The position numbers were made by a program, and so were the translations under genes. A DNA stretch of 58,418 nucleotides from Dorea sp. D27 (GTDB lineage: Bacteria; Bacillota; Clostridia; Lachnospirales; Lachnospiraceae): NCBI RefSeq assembly GCF_001185345.1, contig NZ_KQ236743.1, positions 502,343-560,760 on the forward strand, written 5' to 3'. Every line of letters starts with the position of its first letter. The stretch's first letter is position 1. Below, in pieces: positions 26,140-34,929 of the stretch. The notes below the pieces were generated by a model. That model did no database searches, was not told where the DNA came from, and was given only the letters and a program-made list of their open reading frames with translations.

Positions 26140-26442
26140 ATGGAAGAGAATAGCTGTTGTACGGAACGTACGAAGCACCGGGATGCCGGCGAATATAAAG
26201 AGCTGGTGACGAGGCTGAACCGTGTCGAGGGACAGGTGAGGGGAATCAAGAAGATGCTGGAGGAGGACCGGTACTGTGTGGACATATTGACACAGGTCTC
26301 TGCAATTCAGGCAGCATTGAATGCATTCAGCAAAAAGCTGCTCGTGAATCACATCCATACGTGTGTGGTCGATGATATACAGGAAGGCAAAGTAGAAGTG
26401 GTCGATGAACTGTGTGATACGATTCAAAAATTGATGAAATAG
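26140..26442 (+). CDS. csoR: Copper-sensing transcriptional repressor
   Basis: A 100-residue all-helical repressor that leaves DNA when it binds Cu(I). The family ligand set is exact in spacing: Cys46 (DRYCVDIL), His71 and Cys75 (NHIHTCV), the same 25- and 4-residue distances as in the Mycobacterium protein. An extra Cys-Cys pair near the N-terminus (residues 6-7) is not part of the known site. It is second in the copper operon and should act on the inverted repeats upstream of copA. Confidence 0.95.
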   Translation: MEENSCCTERTKHRDAGEYKELVTRLNRVEGQVRGIKKMLEEDRYCVDILTQVSAIQAALNAFSKKLLVNHIHTCVVDDIQEGKVEVVDELCDTIQKLMK

Positions 26443-26455
26443 GAGGATGGGTCAG

Positions 26456-26647
26456 ATGACAGTTATTAAGGTGGCAGATATGCACTGTGAGAAATGTGTG
26501 GAGAGGATTTCTAAACTTCTGACAGAGGAAGGGCTTGATTTCAAGGTGAGCCTGGAAGATAAGACGGTGACGGTGGACGGATGTGAACACTGTGTAAAAA
26601 CTGCGTTGGAAGCTTTGGATGACCTTGGATTTTCCGCGGAAGTGTAG
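26456..26647 (+). CDS. copZ: CopZ-like copper chaperone (HMA domain)
   Basis: A 63-residue ferredoxin-fold metal-binding domain with the motif MHCEKC (Cys11, Cys14) and a second Cys pair, CEHC, near residue 43 that is not part of the standard motif. It delivers Cu(I) to CopA or CsoR. Start at 26456: AGGAGG ends directly before an ATG at 26447, so the second ATG nine bases on has the proper spacing. Last gene of the copper operon. Confidence 0.9.
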   Translation: MTVIKVADMHCEKCVERISKLLTEEGLDFKVSLEDKTVTVDGCEHCVKTALEALDDLGFSAEV

Positions 26648-26752
26648 AGAAGTGGGGGCAGCTGAGTAATTTGTTTTGATATTTGCACTGTTATATAGTA
26701 TAATACGCAGTGGAAGTACAGTATAGAAACGAACGAGGAGGGACAAATTTCC

Positions 26753-27133
26753 ATGAAATGTCCAAAATGCGGCCAGCCGTTAAAGCCGAGCCAGAAAGAC
26801 CCGGATTACATGTTATGCTTCAACTGCAGAAAGAAGTTCAAGGTATCAGGTGCGAAGCAGCGCAGGGAAGAGGAAGAAGACCAGAAGTATGCCAATATTC
26901 CGCCGAAGAAGGTGCGGGATAAGCGGGAAAAGGAAATGCGCAGGGCATATGATGAACTGCTTTCCGTGGAAGAGGAGAGACCGAGAAAGAGGCCGAAGAG
27001 AAGGCCGGAGCCGGAAGTTGAGGACGACTATTATGATCTGGAAGATGATAAAGTGTCCAAAGTGCCGGTGATTATACTGGGAATTGCAATTGTAGCCGTG
27101 GCAGCATTGATTATTTACATGCTCTTAAAATAG
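26753..27133 (+). CDS. Small zinc-ribbon membrane protein
   Basis: 126 residues: an N-terminal zinc ribbon (CPKCG at 3-7 and CFNC at about 22-25), a long charged region of Glu, Arg and Lys (about 35-98), and one C-terminal transmembrane segment (about 103-123). The tail-anchored layout puts the ribbon in the cytoplasm. Proteins of this shape are common and uncharacterised in Lachnospiraceae. It has its own -10-like TATAGTATAAT upstream (about 26694) and a strong terminator. No functional link to the copper genes is evident. Confidence 0.85.
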   Translation: MKCPKCGQPLKPSQKDPDYMLCFNCRKKFKVSGAKQRREEEEDQKYANIPPKKVRDKREKEMRRAYDELLSVEEERPRKRPKRRPEPEVEDDYYDLEDDKVSKVPVIILGIAIVAVAALIIYMLLK

Positions 27134-27146
27134 GCAGCCGATAGTG

Positions 27147-27196
27147 AGGCCGCTGATTGCAGATGCGCAGTCATCTGTAGTCAGCGGCCTTTTTCT
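27147..27196 (+). terminator. Intrinsic terminator
   Basis: AGGCCGCTGA (27147-27156) pairs with TCAGCGGCCT (27181-27190); an inner GCAGATG/CATCTG stem extends it, and T residues follow. Confidence 0.9.
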
Positions 27197-27259
27197 GCAC
27201 AACTTTCCGGTCAGTCCCATACTATAATATTGCAAATGATTATGGAAGGAGTATGACAC

Positions 27260-27553
27260 ATGCCGAATTACCGTTATAATGCGCCGGAGTACGGAAGGCG
27301 TAATAATTGTGGAAGAACAGCACCTGTCATGAGAGAGGAAGGCTGCCGTACGAAAGTACAGCCGAAGATGCAGCCGGCCTGCTGCGATGACAGGGCAGCT
27401 TGTGACGAACTGAGCGGAATGCCGATAGCGATGGCCTATGTACCGTGGCAGCAGTGGCGTGCCTTGTACGAAGTAGAAAAAGGATTTCACTGTGGTACGA
27501 TTTTTGAAGAACTGAACAAACCATTCCGGGGGATAGGAGGGTGTTCAAGATGA
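27260..27553 (+). CDS. cotJA: Spore coat-associated protein CotJA
   Basis: A 97-residue coat protein. The conserved core lies in the second half: GMPIAMAYVPWQQW followed by GTIFEELNKPF. The N-terminal half is Cys/Arg-rich and variable. First gene of cotJABC; in Bacillus this operon is made in the mother cell under sigma-E. A CATACTAT sequence about 35 bases upstream resembles a sigma-E -10, but I see no matching -35. The stop overlaps the cotJB start. Confidence 0.9.
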   Translation: MPNYRYNAPEYGRRNNCGRTAPVMREEGCRTKVQPKMQPACCDDRAACDELSGMPIAMAYVPWQQWRALYEVEKGFHCGTIFEELNKPFRGIGGCSR

Positions 27554-27819
27554 CAGATAATAAACCTTGCAGGCGGGAACTTTTAGAGTGGATTAACGTG
27601 GTGAGCTTTGCGGTGGACGATGTGAAGCTGTTTCTCGATACGCATCCTTGTAATGCAGAAGCTCTTGAATTTTTTAACGAATTTGAAAAACAGAGAGTCC
27701 AGGCATTGAAAGAATATGCCAGATATTACGGCCCATTGACACTTGACACAGCTGATACGGAAGCAGACAGGTGGAAATGGATCAACGAGCCATGGCCGTG
27801 GCAGGAAGGAGGATGTTAG
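27550..27819 (+). CDS. cotJB: Spore coat protein CotJB
   Basis: 89 residues; LLEWINVVSFAVDDVKLFLDTHP and the C-terminal W-x-W-x-N-E-P-W-P-W pattern identify the CotJB domain. The ATG at 27550 is preceded by GGAGGG with 8 bases spacing and overlaps the cotJA stop as ATGA. It works with CotJA and CotJC in assembling the inner coat. Confidence 0.92.
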   Translation: MTDNKPCRRELLEWINVVSFAVDDVKLFLDTHPCNAEALEFFNEFEKQRVQALKEYARYYGPLTLDTADTEADRWKWINEPWPWQEGGC

Positions 27820-27822
27820 TAT

Positions 27823-28425
27823 ATGTGGAATTATGAGAAAAGACTGCAGCATCCGGTAAAAATAACGCAGACGAACCCAAAGATCGCCCAGATAATTATC
27901 ACTCAGTTCGGAGGACCCGACGGAGAGCTGGCAGCGTCAATGCGGTATCTGTCCCAGAGATATTCGATGCCGTATAAAGAGGTAACCGGCATCCTGACCG
28001 ATATAGGTACGGAGGAGCTGGCACACATGGAGATGATCTGCGCAATCGTTCACCAGCTTACAAGAAACCTGACACCGGAAGAGATTGAAAAATCAGGCTT
28101 CGACAAATACTACGTAGACCATACACTGGCACTGTGGCCGCAGGCGGCCAGCGGCGCGCCGTGGACGGCAACATACTTCCAGTCCAAAGGAGATCCGATA
28201 ACGGACCTTCACGAAGACATGGCGGCAGAACAAAAAGCACGGACTACTTACGATAATATACTGAGGCTCGTAAAGGACCCGGAGGTATGTGAACCGATCC
28301 GTTTCCTGAGAGAACGTGAAGTCGTACACTACCAGCGATTCGGAGAATCACTGCGCATCGTACAGGATAACTTGGATAGCAAGAACTTCTACGCATTCAA
28401 TCCAGAGTTTGATGTCAGAAAATAA
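27823..28425 (+). CDS. cotJC: Spore coat manganese catalase CotJC
   Basis: A 200-residue ferritin-like dimanganese catalase of the coat. Visible landmarks are GGPDGELAASMRYLSQR, EELAHMEMI (metal-binding Glu and His) and the late LREREVVHYQRFGE with a second Glu-x2-His. Starts three bases after cotJB. Likely protects the spore from peroxide and takes part in coat assembly. A GC-rich palindrome follows 15 bases after the stop and should end the transcript. Confidence 0.94.
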   Translation: MWNYEKRLQHPVKITQTNPKIAQIIITQFGGPDGELAASMRYLSQRYSMPYKEVTGILTDIGTEELAHMEMICAIVHQLTRNLTPEEIEKSGFDKYYVDHTLALWPQAASGAPWTATYFQSKGDPITDLHEDMAAEQKARTTYDNILRLVKDPEVCEPIRFLREREVVHYQRFGESLRIVQDNLDSKNFYAFNPEFDVRK

Positions 28426-28439
28426 AGTGAATTGTCGAA

Positions 28440-28476
28440 GGGGTCAGACCCCTGCATATGCAGGGGGTCTGACCCC
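28440..28476. repeat. Palindromic repeat, GGGGTCAGACCCC type (copy 1)
   Basis: GGGGTCAGACCCCTGCA is mirrored across a TGCATATGCA centre with a one-base bulge. Each arm is itself nearly palindromic. Situated between cotJC and the pflB promoter, it may serve as a terminator of cotJABC. Confidence 0.85.
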
Positions 28477-28489
28477 TATGAAAATTCTC

Positions 28490-28519
28490 TTGACTTTTGC
28501 GGCGGGTTAATGATATACT
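28490..28519 (+). promoter_or_regulatory. Promoter of the pflBA leader
   Basis: TTGACT at 28490-28495 and TATACT at 28514-28519 with an 18-base spacer, directly before the riboswitch. Confidence 0.7.
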
Positions 28520-28541
28520 CACCCCGTAAAGTAAACAAAAG

Positions 28542-28645
28542 GGATTCCATTACTGACGGATAATGTGGGTTACCACAGGGGAATGGAGTCTTGGAATAAG
28601 CCGACCGTCTGGGCAGCATCATTTTTCTGGTGCTGCTCTTTTTTT
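28542..28645 (+). promoter_or_regulatory. ZTP riboswitch (pfl motif) with terminator platform
   Basis: P1 pairs GATTCCATT (28542-28550) with AATGGAGTC (28582-28590) with one G-U. Between them are the conserved GGTTACCACAGGGGAAT segment, and 3' of P1 the hallmark GCCGACCGTCTGGGCA (about 28600-28615). A terminator follows: GCAGCATCA (28613-28621) with TGGTGCTGC (28628-28636) and a T7 run. The terminator stem shares bases with the GGGCA of the aptamer, giving mutual exclusion. The switch should turn pflBA on when ZMP/ZTP builds up, that is, when 10-formyl-THF is short. Confidence 0.9.
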
Positions 28646-28650
28646 AGCGG

Positions 28651-28688
28651 TTGGGGTCAGGCCCCATTCAAAAGGGGTCTGGCCCCAA
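28651..28688. repeat. Palindromic repeat, GGGGTCAGACCCC type (copy 2, diverged)
   Basis: TTGGGGTCAGGCCCC pairs with GGGGTCTGGCCCCAA through two wobble pairs, around ATTCAAAA. It lies between the ZTP riboswitch terminator and the pflB ribosome-binding site, inside the transcribed leader. Confidence 0.8.
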
Positions 28689-28742
28689 TGAAAAGAGCGC
28701 AGGGAATGATGTCATACACACAGAGAACAGGAGGAATGGAAT

Positions 28743-30974
28743 ATGTTTACACAGTGGGAAGGTTTTAAGCCGGGGATATGGCAGGAAGAGATGAATGTAC
28801 GTGATTTTATCCAGCATAACTATACCCCTTATACGGGAAATGGGGATTTCCTGGAGCCGGCGACGGAACGTACCGGTAAGCTGCTGCATAAGTTCGAGAA
28901 TCTGCTTGTGCTTGAGCGTGAGTTCGGAGGCGTGCTTGACATTGATACCCAGACAGTAACTTCTCTTTTGAATTACAAGCCGGGCTATCTGGACAAGGAG
29001 CAGGAGATCATCGTAGGACTCCAGACAGACCGTCCGCTGAAAAGGGGCGTCAATCCCTTTGGGGGTCTGCGCATGACAAGGGACGCGTGCCGGGCGTATG
29101 GATATGAGCTGTCGCAGAAGGTGGAAGACGAATTCCAGTACAGGACGACTCACAATGACGGGGTGTTCCGTGTCTATAGCAAGGAGACGAAAGCCGCCAG
29201 GCATTGCGGTCTTATCACGGGTCTGCCCGATGCTTACGGACGCGGCCGTATCATCGGCGATTACCGCCGTGTCGCCCTCTACGGCCTCGACTATCTGATT
29301 GAACAGAAACAGGCCGACAAAGACAGGCTGAGCCTGGAGGTCATGGATGTAGACCACATACGTCAGCAGGAAGAGCTGTACCAGCAGATCAACTTCCTCG
29401 GCAAACTGCGCGACATGGCCGCGATGTATGGATATGACATTACAAAGCCAGCGGCGGATGCCAGGGAAGCGGTGCAGTGGCTTTATTTTGCATATCTCGG
29501 TGCCATCAAAGAGCAGAACGGAGCAGCTATGAGCCTTGGCCGCACCTCTACGTTCCTTGACATCTATTTTGAACGTGATATTGCAAAAGGCACTCTAAGC
29601 GAAGTAGGAGCCCAGGAGATTGTCGATGACTTTGTGATGAAGCTGCGCATGGCGCGTCATCTGCGCACGCCTGACTATAATGAGCTGTTTGCCGGCGACC
29701 CGATGTGGATTACGGAATCTGTAGGCGGCATGGGGGAGGACGGCAGACCCCTTGTAACGAAAAATTCATTCCGCATGCTCCATACGCTATACAATCTGAA
29801 GCCATCGGCAGAGCCAAACCTTACGGTATTGTGGTCAAAGAATCTTCCGGATAATTTTAAGAAGTATTGCGCAAAGGTTTCCTGTGATACGGATGCCATC
29901 CAATATGAAAATGATGACCTGATGCGTCCGCAGTTCGGCGACGATTACGGAATTGCCTGTTGTGTATCTGCCATGAGAATAGGGAAAGAGATGCAGTTCT
30001 TCGGGGCCAGGGCCAATCTTGCCAAGCTGCTGCTCATGTCGCTGAACGGCGGCAGGGATGAAAAGCAGAACATTCAGGTGGGGCCGGCACATGAACCATA
30101 CGGTGGAGAATACCTCGAATACGGTAAGGTCATGGAACTTCTGGACGTGTACCGTCCGTGGCTCGTGAGGATGTATGCCAACACGATGAATGTCATCCAT
30201 TATATGCATGACAAATATGCCTACGAAAAGACGCAGATGGCCCTGCATGACACAGAAGTACACCGGTTCATGGCATTTGGCATCGCAGGAATGAGCGTGC
30301 TGGCAGATTCTCTTTCTGCTATCAAGTATGCGAGGGTAAGATGCATCCGTGACGAGGAGACGGGACTAATCAGTGATTTTGATATAGAAGGAGCATATCC
30401 GGCTTTTGGAAATGATGACGACCGTGTGGATGACATTGCCTGTGAACAGGTAAAACTGTTCTACGAAGAGCTGAAAAAACAGAAGCTGTACCGTGACGCT
30501 GAACCGACACTATCTATACTCACGATAACTTCCAATGTCGTGTACGGCAAGAAGACCGGTTCCACACCGGACGGACGGAAAGCGGGAGAGCCGTTTGCCC
30601 CCGGGGCCAATCCTATGCACGGCAGAGAGAAGAACGGCGCGCTTGCTTCTCTTAACTCTGTCGCAAAGCTTTCCTATCAATACTGTAAGGATGGAATCTC
30701 CAATACATTTTCTGTCGTTCCCGAGGCACTTGGAAAGACAGAGGAAGAAAGGCTTGATAACCTGACGTCCATACTGGACGGATATTTTGGCCAGATGGCG
30801 CATCATCTGAATGTAAATGTGCTGAACAGGGATACGCTTATGGATGCATACGACAATCCTGATAAATATCCCAACCTTACTATCCGCGTGTCCGGCTATG
30901 CGGTGAACTTCAACAAGCTGACGCGTGAACAGCAGAAGGAAGTGATTTCACGTACATTCCATGAAACGATATAG
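28743..30974 (+). CDS. pflB: Pyruvate formate-lyase (formate C-acetyltransferase)
   Basis: A glycyl-radical enzyme splitting pyruvate and CoA into acetyl-CoA and formate. 743 residues. The active-site double cysteine is in [10 protein letters not shown] and the radical glycine in the C-terminal [15 protein letters not shown] precedes the ATG. It overlaps pflA by 14 bases. Control by a ZTP riboswitch ties it to purine and folate one-carbon metabolism: formate feeds formyl-THF synthesis. Glycerol or diol dehydratase relatives are excluded by the adjacent Cys-Cys pair. Confidence 0.97.
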   Translation: MFTQWEGFKPGIWQEEMNVRDFIQHNYTPYTGNGDFLEPATERTGKLLHKFENLLVLEREFGGVLDIDTQTVTSLLNYKPGYLDKEQEIIVGLQTDRPLKRGVNPFGGLRMTRDACRAYGYELSQKVEDEFQYRTTHNDGVFRVYSKETKAARHCGLITGLPDAYGRGRIIGDYRRVALYGLDYLIEQKQADKDRLSLEVMDVDHIRQQEELYQQINFLGKLRDMAAMYGYDITKPAADAREAVQWLYFAYLGAIKEQNGAAMSLGRTSTFLDIYFERDIAKGTLSEVGAQEIVDDFVMKLRMARHLRTPDYNELFAGDPMWITESVGGMGEDGRPLVTKNSFRMLHTLYNLKPSAEPNLTVLWSKNLPDNFKKYCAKVSCDTDAIQYENDDLMRPQFGDDYGIACCVSAMRIGKEMQFFGARANLAKLLLMSLNGGRDEKQNIQVGPAHEPYGGEYLEYGKVMELLDVYRPWLVRMYANTMNVIHYMHDKYAYEKTQMALHDTEVHRFMAFGIAGMSVLADSLSAIKYARVRCIRDEETGLISDFDIEGAYPAFGNDDDRVDDIACEQVKLFYEELKKQKLYRDAEPTLSILTITSNVVYGKKTGSTPDGRKAGEPFAPGANPMHGREKNGALASLNSVAKLSYQYCKDGISNTFSVVPEALGKTEEERLDNLTSILDGYFGQMAHHLNVNVLNRDTLMDAYDNPDKYPNLTIRVSGYAVNFNKLTREQQKEVISRTFHETI

Positions 30975-31680
30975 CGGTCGTATCCACTCCTTCCAGTCCA
31001 TGGGAGCAGTGGACGGGCCGGGGCTCAGATTCGTGGTATTTATGCAGGGGTGCCCTCTGCGGTGTGCTTACTGCCATAATCCGGATACGTGGGAGCCGGA
31101 TGCCGAAGAGGAATACACGCCGGAAGAGGTGGCGGAAAAGATTCGCCGCTTTCTGCCGTATTTGAAAAATGGAGGTGTCACGGTGACAGGCGGGGAGCCG
31201 CTCATGCAGCCGGAATTTGTGATGGAGCTGTTCCGTATTCTCAGGGAAGAAGGGGTACACACGGCTCTCGATACGAGCGGGGTCGGAGACATGCAGAAGA
31301 CCGGACGCGTATTAGAGTATACGGATCTGGTACTGGCTGATGTAAAGTTCCTTACTGCGGAAGACTACAGATATTACTGTAAAGCAGATTTCCAGAAGGT
31401 TGCAGCTTTCTTAAATCTGACAAAAAAGAAGAACATTCCGCTCTGGATCCGGAGAGTTGCCGTCCCTGGCATCAATGACACGAAGGAAGATATTATAAAG
31501 CTGGTGGATTTCCTGGAAGAGTATCCTAATGTAGAGAAGATAGAGCTGCTGCCGTTCCGGAAGCTCTGTCTGGAAAAATATGAAACGATGGGCATACCGT
31601 TTCCGCTTGCGGATGTGCCTGAGATGACGGAGACGGAAGCCGGGAGGTTGAGAGAGAGCATTCCGGTCCGTTACCGGTAG
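30961..31680 (+). CDS. pflA: Pyruvate formate-lyase activating enzyme
   Basis: A radical SAM activase that uses a 4Fe-4S cluster and SAM to place the radical on PflB. 239 residues; the cluster motif C-x3-C-x2-C is Cys31, Cys35, Cys38 in [13 protein letters not shown]. No extra ferredoxin domain, so it is the short PFL type and not the glycerol dehydratase activase. It starts inside the end of pflB and is followed by a terminator. Confidence 0.97.
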   Translation: MKRYSGRIHSFQSMGAVDGPGLRFVVFMQGCPLRCAYCHNPDTWEPDAEEEYTPEEVAEKIRRFLPYLKNGGVTVTGGEPLMQPEFVMELFRILREEGVHTALDTSGVGDMQKTGRVLEYTDLVLADVKFLTAEDYRYYCKADFQKVAAFLNLTKKKNIPLWIRRVAVPGINDTKEDIIKLVDFLEEYPNVEKIELLPFRKLCLEKYETMGIPFPLADVPEMTETEAGRLRESIPVRYR

Positions 31681-31705
31681 ACAATAGAATCCCTTATATA
31701 GACGT

Positions 31706-31736
31706 AACCGGCTGTCTGGATAGGCAGCCGGTTTTG
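31706..31736 (+). terminator. Terminator of pflBA
   Basis: AACCGGCTG (31706-31714) pairs with CAGCCGGTT (31725-31733) and T residues follow. Confidence 0.85.
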
Positions 31737-31767
31737 CAGCGAATACCGGGGAAAAGAAAAGCCGCAT

Positions 31768-31929
31768 TTATTCCCCGCCTGGACCGTCTTTTCTCGGACG
31801 TTCAGACTCCGGAAGCGGAGCAACAGACTTTTCGGAGTTTGAAGCGTTGATCTTACCGTCATAAGCGTCTTTGCTTTCCGTATAGTCAATTGGACGTTCC
31901 GTTGTAAATGAAGATTTGTTTTCTTTCAT
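31768..31929 (-). CDS. Small uncharacterised hydrophilic protein (53 residues)
   Basis: A short ORF on the minus strand preceded by GAAAGGAG with 8 bases spacing to the ATG. The product begins MKENKSSFTTERPIDYTESK and ends PRKDGPGGE; it is charged, lacks hydrophobic segments, and is rich in Ser, Glu, Lys and Pro, so probably disordered. Codon use resembles the neighbours. It sits convergent to pflA and divergent from a pseudogene. I do not recognise the family; small spore or stress proteins have similar composition. Easily missed because of its size. Confidence 0.65.
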   Translation of the reverse strand: MKENKSSFTTERPIDYTESKDAYDGKINASNSEKSVAPLPESERPRKDGPGGE

Positions 31930-32028
31930 ACGTGCACACTCCTTTCAAAGGTATGATGCTCACAGGCGAGAAGAAATATACTTGTCAAAGGTCCTGATTT
32001 ATTTCACTGTACAGGATATCAGGAGTAA

Positions 32029-32618
32029 AGTATAATAAAAAAACAAAAGTATTATGACGGATTTACATTGTGCATGTTCTGCAGCCTTTTCCGGCATCTG
32101 GCTTATAGAGTGCTTCCGCTGGCGCAGGCTGAGGATGAGCTGAAACGTGTCAGAGATGTGAACGGGCGGCCGAGGAGAATATTTCTCGGGGACGGCAACG
32201 CATTTGGTCTTGAGACCGGCCATCTGGAAATAGTGCTCGACATGATTCGTAGCTATTTTCCCCAATGCGAGGCTGTCAACATGGACACGACGGTTACGAG
32301 CATTCTCATGAAATCAGATGAGGAGCTGGAGATGCTCTGCCGGTCTTTTTCAACAGCACGTGCCCACGGCATGTGGTTAACCTCTCCATGTTCCACCATA
32401 AGGAAGTGCCGCCGTATCAGCATATCCGGGACAACACGTTCCGACCTGCGGCTGAACTTGAGAACCTGAGGGAAGAAAGAAAGCTGGAGGAGGCCATCAG
32501 ACGGTACGAACACAGAGACCCGGTATTCTCTTACGTACAGGGGGAGTGTCCGCATCTGGAAAAATGTGACGGGCTTCAAAAAGTGTGGGATATGACCACA
32601 TGTAACCGGGGAATCTAG
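32029..32618 (+). pseudogene. Degenerate radical SAM protein gene
   Basis: Two fragments in different frames belong to one family. The first (to about 32385) reads CMFCSLFRHLAYRVLPL, RRIFLGDGNAFGLETGHL and SDEELEML, the N-terminal and middle parts of a radical SAM enzyme, but lacks the true N-terminus and the first cluster Cys. The second (from about 32360) reads HVVNLSMFHHKEVPPY and NTFRPAAELENLREER, from the C-terminal part. About 100 residues of the barrel are missing between them and the frame shifts. No start codon with a ribosome-binding site is present. It is a decayed remnant. Confidence 0.8.
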
Positions 32619-32672
32619 TCAGCCTGCACACTCCATATACCGGGAGGATATCCTTACAGGCAGAAAATTCAG

Positions 32673-32701
32673 TTGTTTTTATTCTTTCATATCGTTATAA
32701 T
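32673..32701 (+). promoter_or_regulatory. Promoter of the SEDS gene
   Basis: TTGTTT (32673-32678) and TATAAT (32696-32701) with a 17-base spacer. Confidence 0.65.
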
Positions 32702-32729
32702 AAGAACGGTAGATTGGAGTGTAGATATT

Positions 32730-33887
32730 ATGGCGAGAAGTCGGAAGACAAGAAAAAAGAAAATGCCCAAGTCGCGGTATTTTGATTATAGCATGCTTGC
32801 AGTCCTTATATTTCTCATCTGTTTTGGACTTGTTATGCTGTACAGCACGAGTTCATACAGTGCACTTGTAACTTATGGCGACAGTATGCATTATTTCAAA
32901 CGGCAGCTAATATTCTGCGTGATGGGGCTCATAGTCATATACGTGGTGGCGAAAATTGATTATCATATTTATATCAAGTGGGCCAAACTGCTGTACATAG
33001 TCTCTGTGCTTTTGATGATGCTTGTAAAGACACCTCTGGGAAAAGAGGTGAATGGCGCCAAGCGCTGGATACAGCTGCCCTTTGATCAGCAGTTCCAGCC
33101 GGCGGAGGTGGCCAAGATAGCAATTATCTTATTTATCCCTGTGCTTATCTGCAAGATGGGCAAAGAGATTAAGACGCTCGGAGGAATCGCGAAAATACTT
33201 GCGTGGGGAGCTTTTTCCGCGGCCTGTGTCCTGTTTCTGACGGACAACCTGAGTACAGCTATCATTGTAATGGGCATTACCTGTATCATGGTATTTGTCG
33301 TGCATCCGAAGACGGCCCCGTTTATCGTGCTTTTTACGGCAGGTATGGGCGTGATACTTGTGGCGGTCCAGATTCTGGGCAGGGTGCTTGTGACGAGTGA
33401 AAACTTCCGTATGAGAAGGATACTCGTATGGCTGGCTCCGGAAGAACATGCCGCAGAGGGCGGCTACCAGATTATGCAGGCCCTCTATGCCATCGGATCA
33501 GGAGGATTTTTTGGAAAAGGACTGGGAAACAGCGCACAGAAGATGATCATTCCGGAAGTCCAGAATGATATGATTCTCTCTATTATATGTGAGGAACTGG
33601 GAGTGTTCGGGGCAATTATGGTACTCGTCCTGTTCGGGATGCTTCTGTACCGCCTGCTCTTCATCGCCCAGAATGCACCTGACATATACGGTTCTCTCAT
33701 AGTGACAGGCATATTTGCTCATATTGCCCTTCAGGTCATCCTGAATGTTGCGGTTGTGATAAACCTGATTCCGACGACCGGAATCACGCTTCCGTTCATC
33801 AGCTACGGAGGAACTTCTATCCTGTTTTTGACAATCGAGATGGGAATTGCGCTTGGGGTGTCGAGAAAAATTAAGTTTGAAGACTAG
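32730..33887 (+). CDS. SEDS peptidoglycan polymerase (FtsW/RodA/SpoVE family)
   Basis: A lipid II-polymerising membrane protein, 385 residues from the Met at 32730, which follows GGAG by 11 bases; an upstream in-frame start lacks a ribosome-binding site and overlaps the promoter. About ten membrane segments. Conserved segments are FDYSMLAVLIFLICFGLVMLYS, the catalytic-loop NGAKRWI, and the C-terminal TGITLPFISYGGTS. It is a paralogue of the FtsW in the dcw cluster 10 kb downstream. Without a PBP partner beside it, RodA, SpoVE or FtsW roles cannot be separated. Confidence 0.88.
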   Translation: MARSRKTRKKKMPKSRYFDYSMLAVLIFLICFGLVMLYSTSSYSALVTYGDSMHYFKRQLIFCVMGLIVIYVVAKIDYHIYIKWAKLLYIVSVLLMMLVKTPLGKEVNGAKRWIQLPFDQQFQPAEVAKIAIILFIPVLICKMGKEIKTLGGIAKILAWGAFSAACVLFLTDNLSTAIIVMGITCIMVFVVHPKTAPFIVLFTAGMGVILVAVQILGRVLVTSENFRMRRILVWLAPEEHAAEGGYQIMQALYAIGSGGFFGKGLGNSAQKMIIPEVQNDMILSIICEELGVFGAIMVLVLFGMLLYRLLFIAQNAPDIYGSLIVTGIFAHIALQVILNVAVVINLIPTTGITLPFISYGGTSILFLTIEMGIALGVSRKIKFED

Positions 33888-33916
33888 AGTGTCTGGGAAA
33901 ACTTTAGTAAAAATAC

Positions 33917-33971
33917 TTTTATTTCCAATACAAATGTGCTATGATTACAAATGTAGTATTGAAAACTACAT
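33917..33971 (+). promoter_or_regulatory. degV promoter with BlaI/CopY-like operator sites
   Basis: TATGAT (33940-33945) is a likely -10, with a poor TTTTAT -35 17 bases upstream. TACAAATGTG (33929-33938) and TACAAATGTA (33946-33955) flank it, and ATGTAGT (33951-33957) is mirrored by ACTACAT (33965-33971). The TACA-N2-TGTA core is that of BlaI/MecI/CopY-type repressors. No such regulator is in the window. Confidence 0.5.
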
Positions 33972-34030
33972 ATTATAGCAACAGATGACATGCCAGCCAA
34001 ACACAGATATGGTATGCCGGGAGGAAAGAT

Positions 34031-34870
34031 ATGAGTTATAAAGTGATTGTAGACAGCTGTGGAGAACTTACAGATGAGATGAAAAAGTCCGGGTACTTTG
34101 AGACAGCGTCTCTAAAAATAGAAGTAGCGGGACATCAGATTGTTGATGACGAGACTTTTGATCAGGAAAGATTTTTGAAACTGGTGGCAGCTTCGCCGGA
34201 CTGTCCTAAATCTTCCTGTCCGTCGCCGGAAAGATATATGGAGGGGTTCCACTGTGATGCGGATCATGTATATGCGGTGACGCTTTCCTCGGAGCTGAGC
34301 GGTTCTTATAACAGTGCCCTGCTCGGCAAGAATCTGTACCTCGAAGAATATGGGGAGAAAGATATCTACGTGTTCAACTCCCGCTCGGCCTCTGTCGGTG
34401 AGACATTGATAGCGCTGAAGATTGCAGAATGTGAAGAGGCAGGGATGGCATTTCAGGACGTAGTAGATACGGTGGAAGAATATATAGCGGAACAAGATAC
34501 GTATTTTGTGCTGGAGACACTGGAGACATTGCGGAAAAACGGACGGCTTACCGGCCTGAAGGCTATCGTTGCCACGGCGCTTAACATAAAGCCGGTAATG
34601 GGTGCCACGGCAGAAGGGACGATTTGCCAGCTGGGACAGGCAAGAGGAATCAAGAAGGCGCTCGTGAAAATGGTGGAAGAAATTGCAAAGAGGCTGAAAG
34701 AGCCGGGAAAGAAGATACTTGCCATATCACACTGCAACTGTCCGGAGCGTGCCCGCCAGGTAAAAGACATGCTGCTTGAAAAGGCGGATTTCCGGGATGT
34801 CATCATTGTAGATACGGCTGGAATCAGCAGTATGTATGCTTCAGACGGAGGCGTAATTGTAGTTGTATAA
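34031..34870 (+). CDS. DegV-family fatty-acid-binding protein
   Basis: A 279-residue lipid-binding protein of the DegV/FakB family, which presents fatty acids to the FakA kinase. The N-terminal IVDSCGELTDEM, SCPSPERYMEGF and VTLSSELSGSYNSA are the family's ligand-binding segments; RKNGRLTG and KPVMGATAEG lie in the middle. The partner fakA (DAK-type) is not in the window. It is read from its own promoter with a possible repressor site. GGAGG lies before the start. Confidence 0.92.
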   Translation: MSYKVIVDSCGELTDEMKKSGYFETASLKIEVAGHQIVDDETFDQERFLKLVAASPDCPKSSCPSPERYMEGFHCDADHVYAVTLSSELSGSYNSALLGKNLYLEEYGEKDIYVFNSRSASVGETLIALKIAECEEAGMAFQDVVDTVEEYIAEQDTYFVLETLETLRKNGRLTGLKAIVATALNIKPVMGATAEGTICQLGQARGIKKALVKMVEEIAKRLKEPGKKILAISHCNCPERARQVKDMLLEKADFRDVIIVDTAGISSMYASDGGVIVVV

Positions 34871-34929
34871 TGCCGGAAACTATGGTAGAATAACTCTTAG
34901 TTGTTGAGCTATAGAAGGAGCGAAAAAAT

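Noticed and set aside
31671..31889. 72-codon minus-strand ORF after pflA
   Set aside because: Overlaps the better 53-codon gene in another frame and the pflBA terminator, without a ribosome-binding site.
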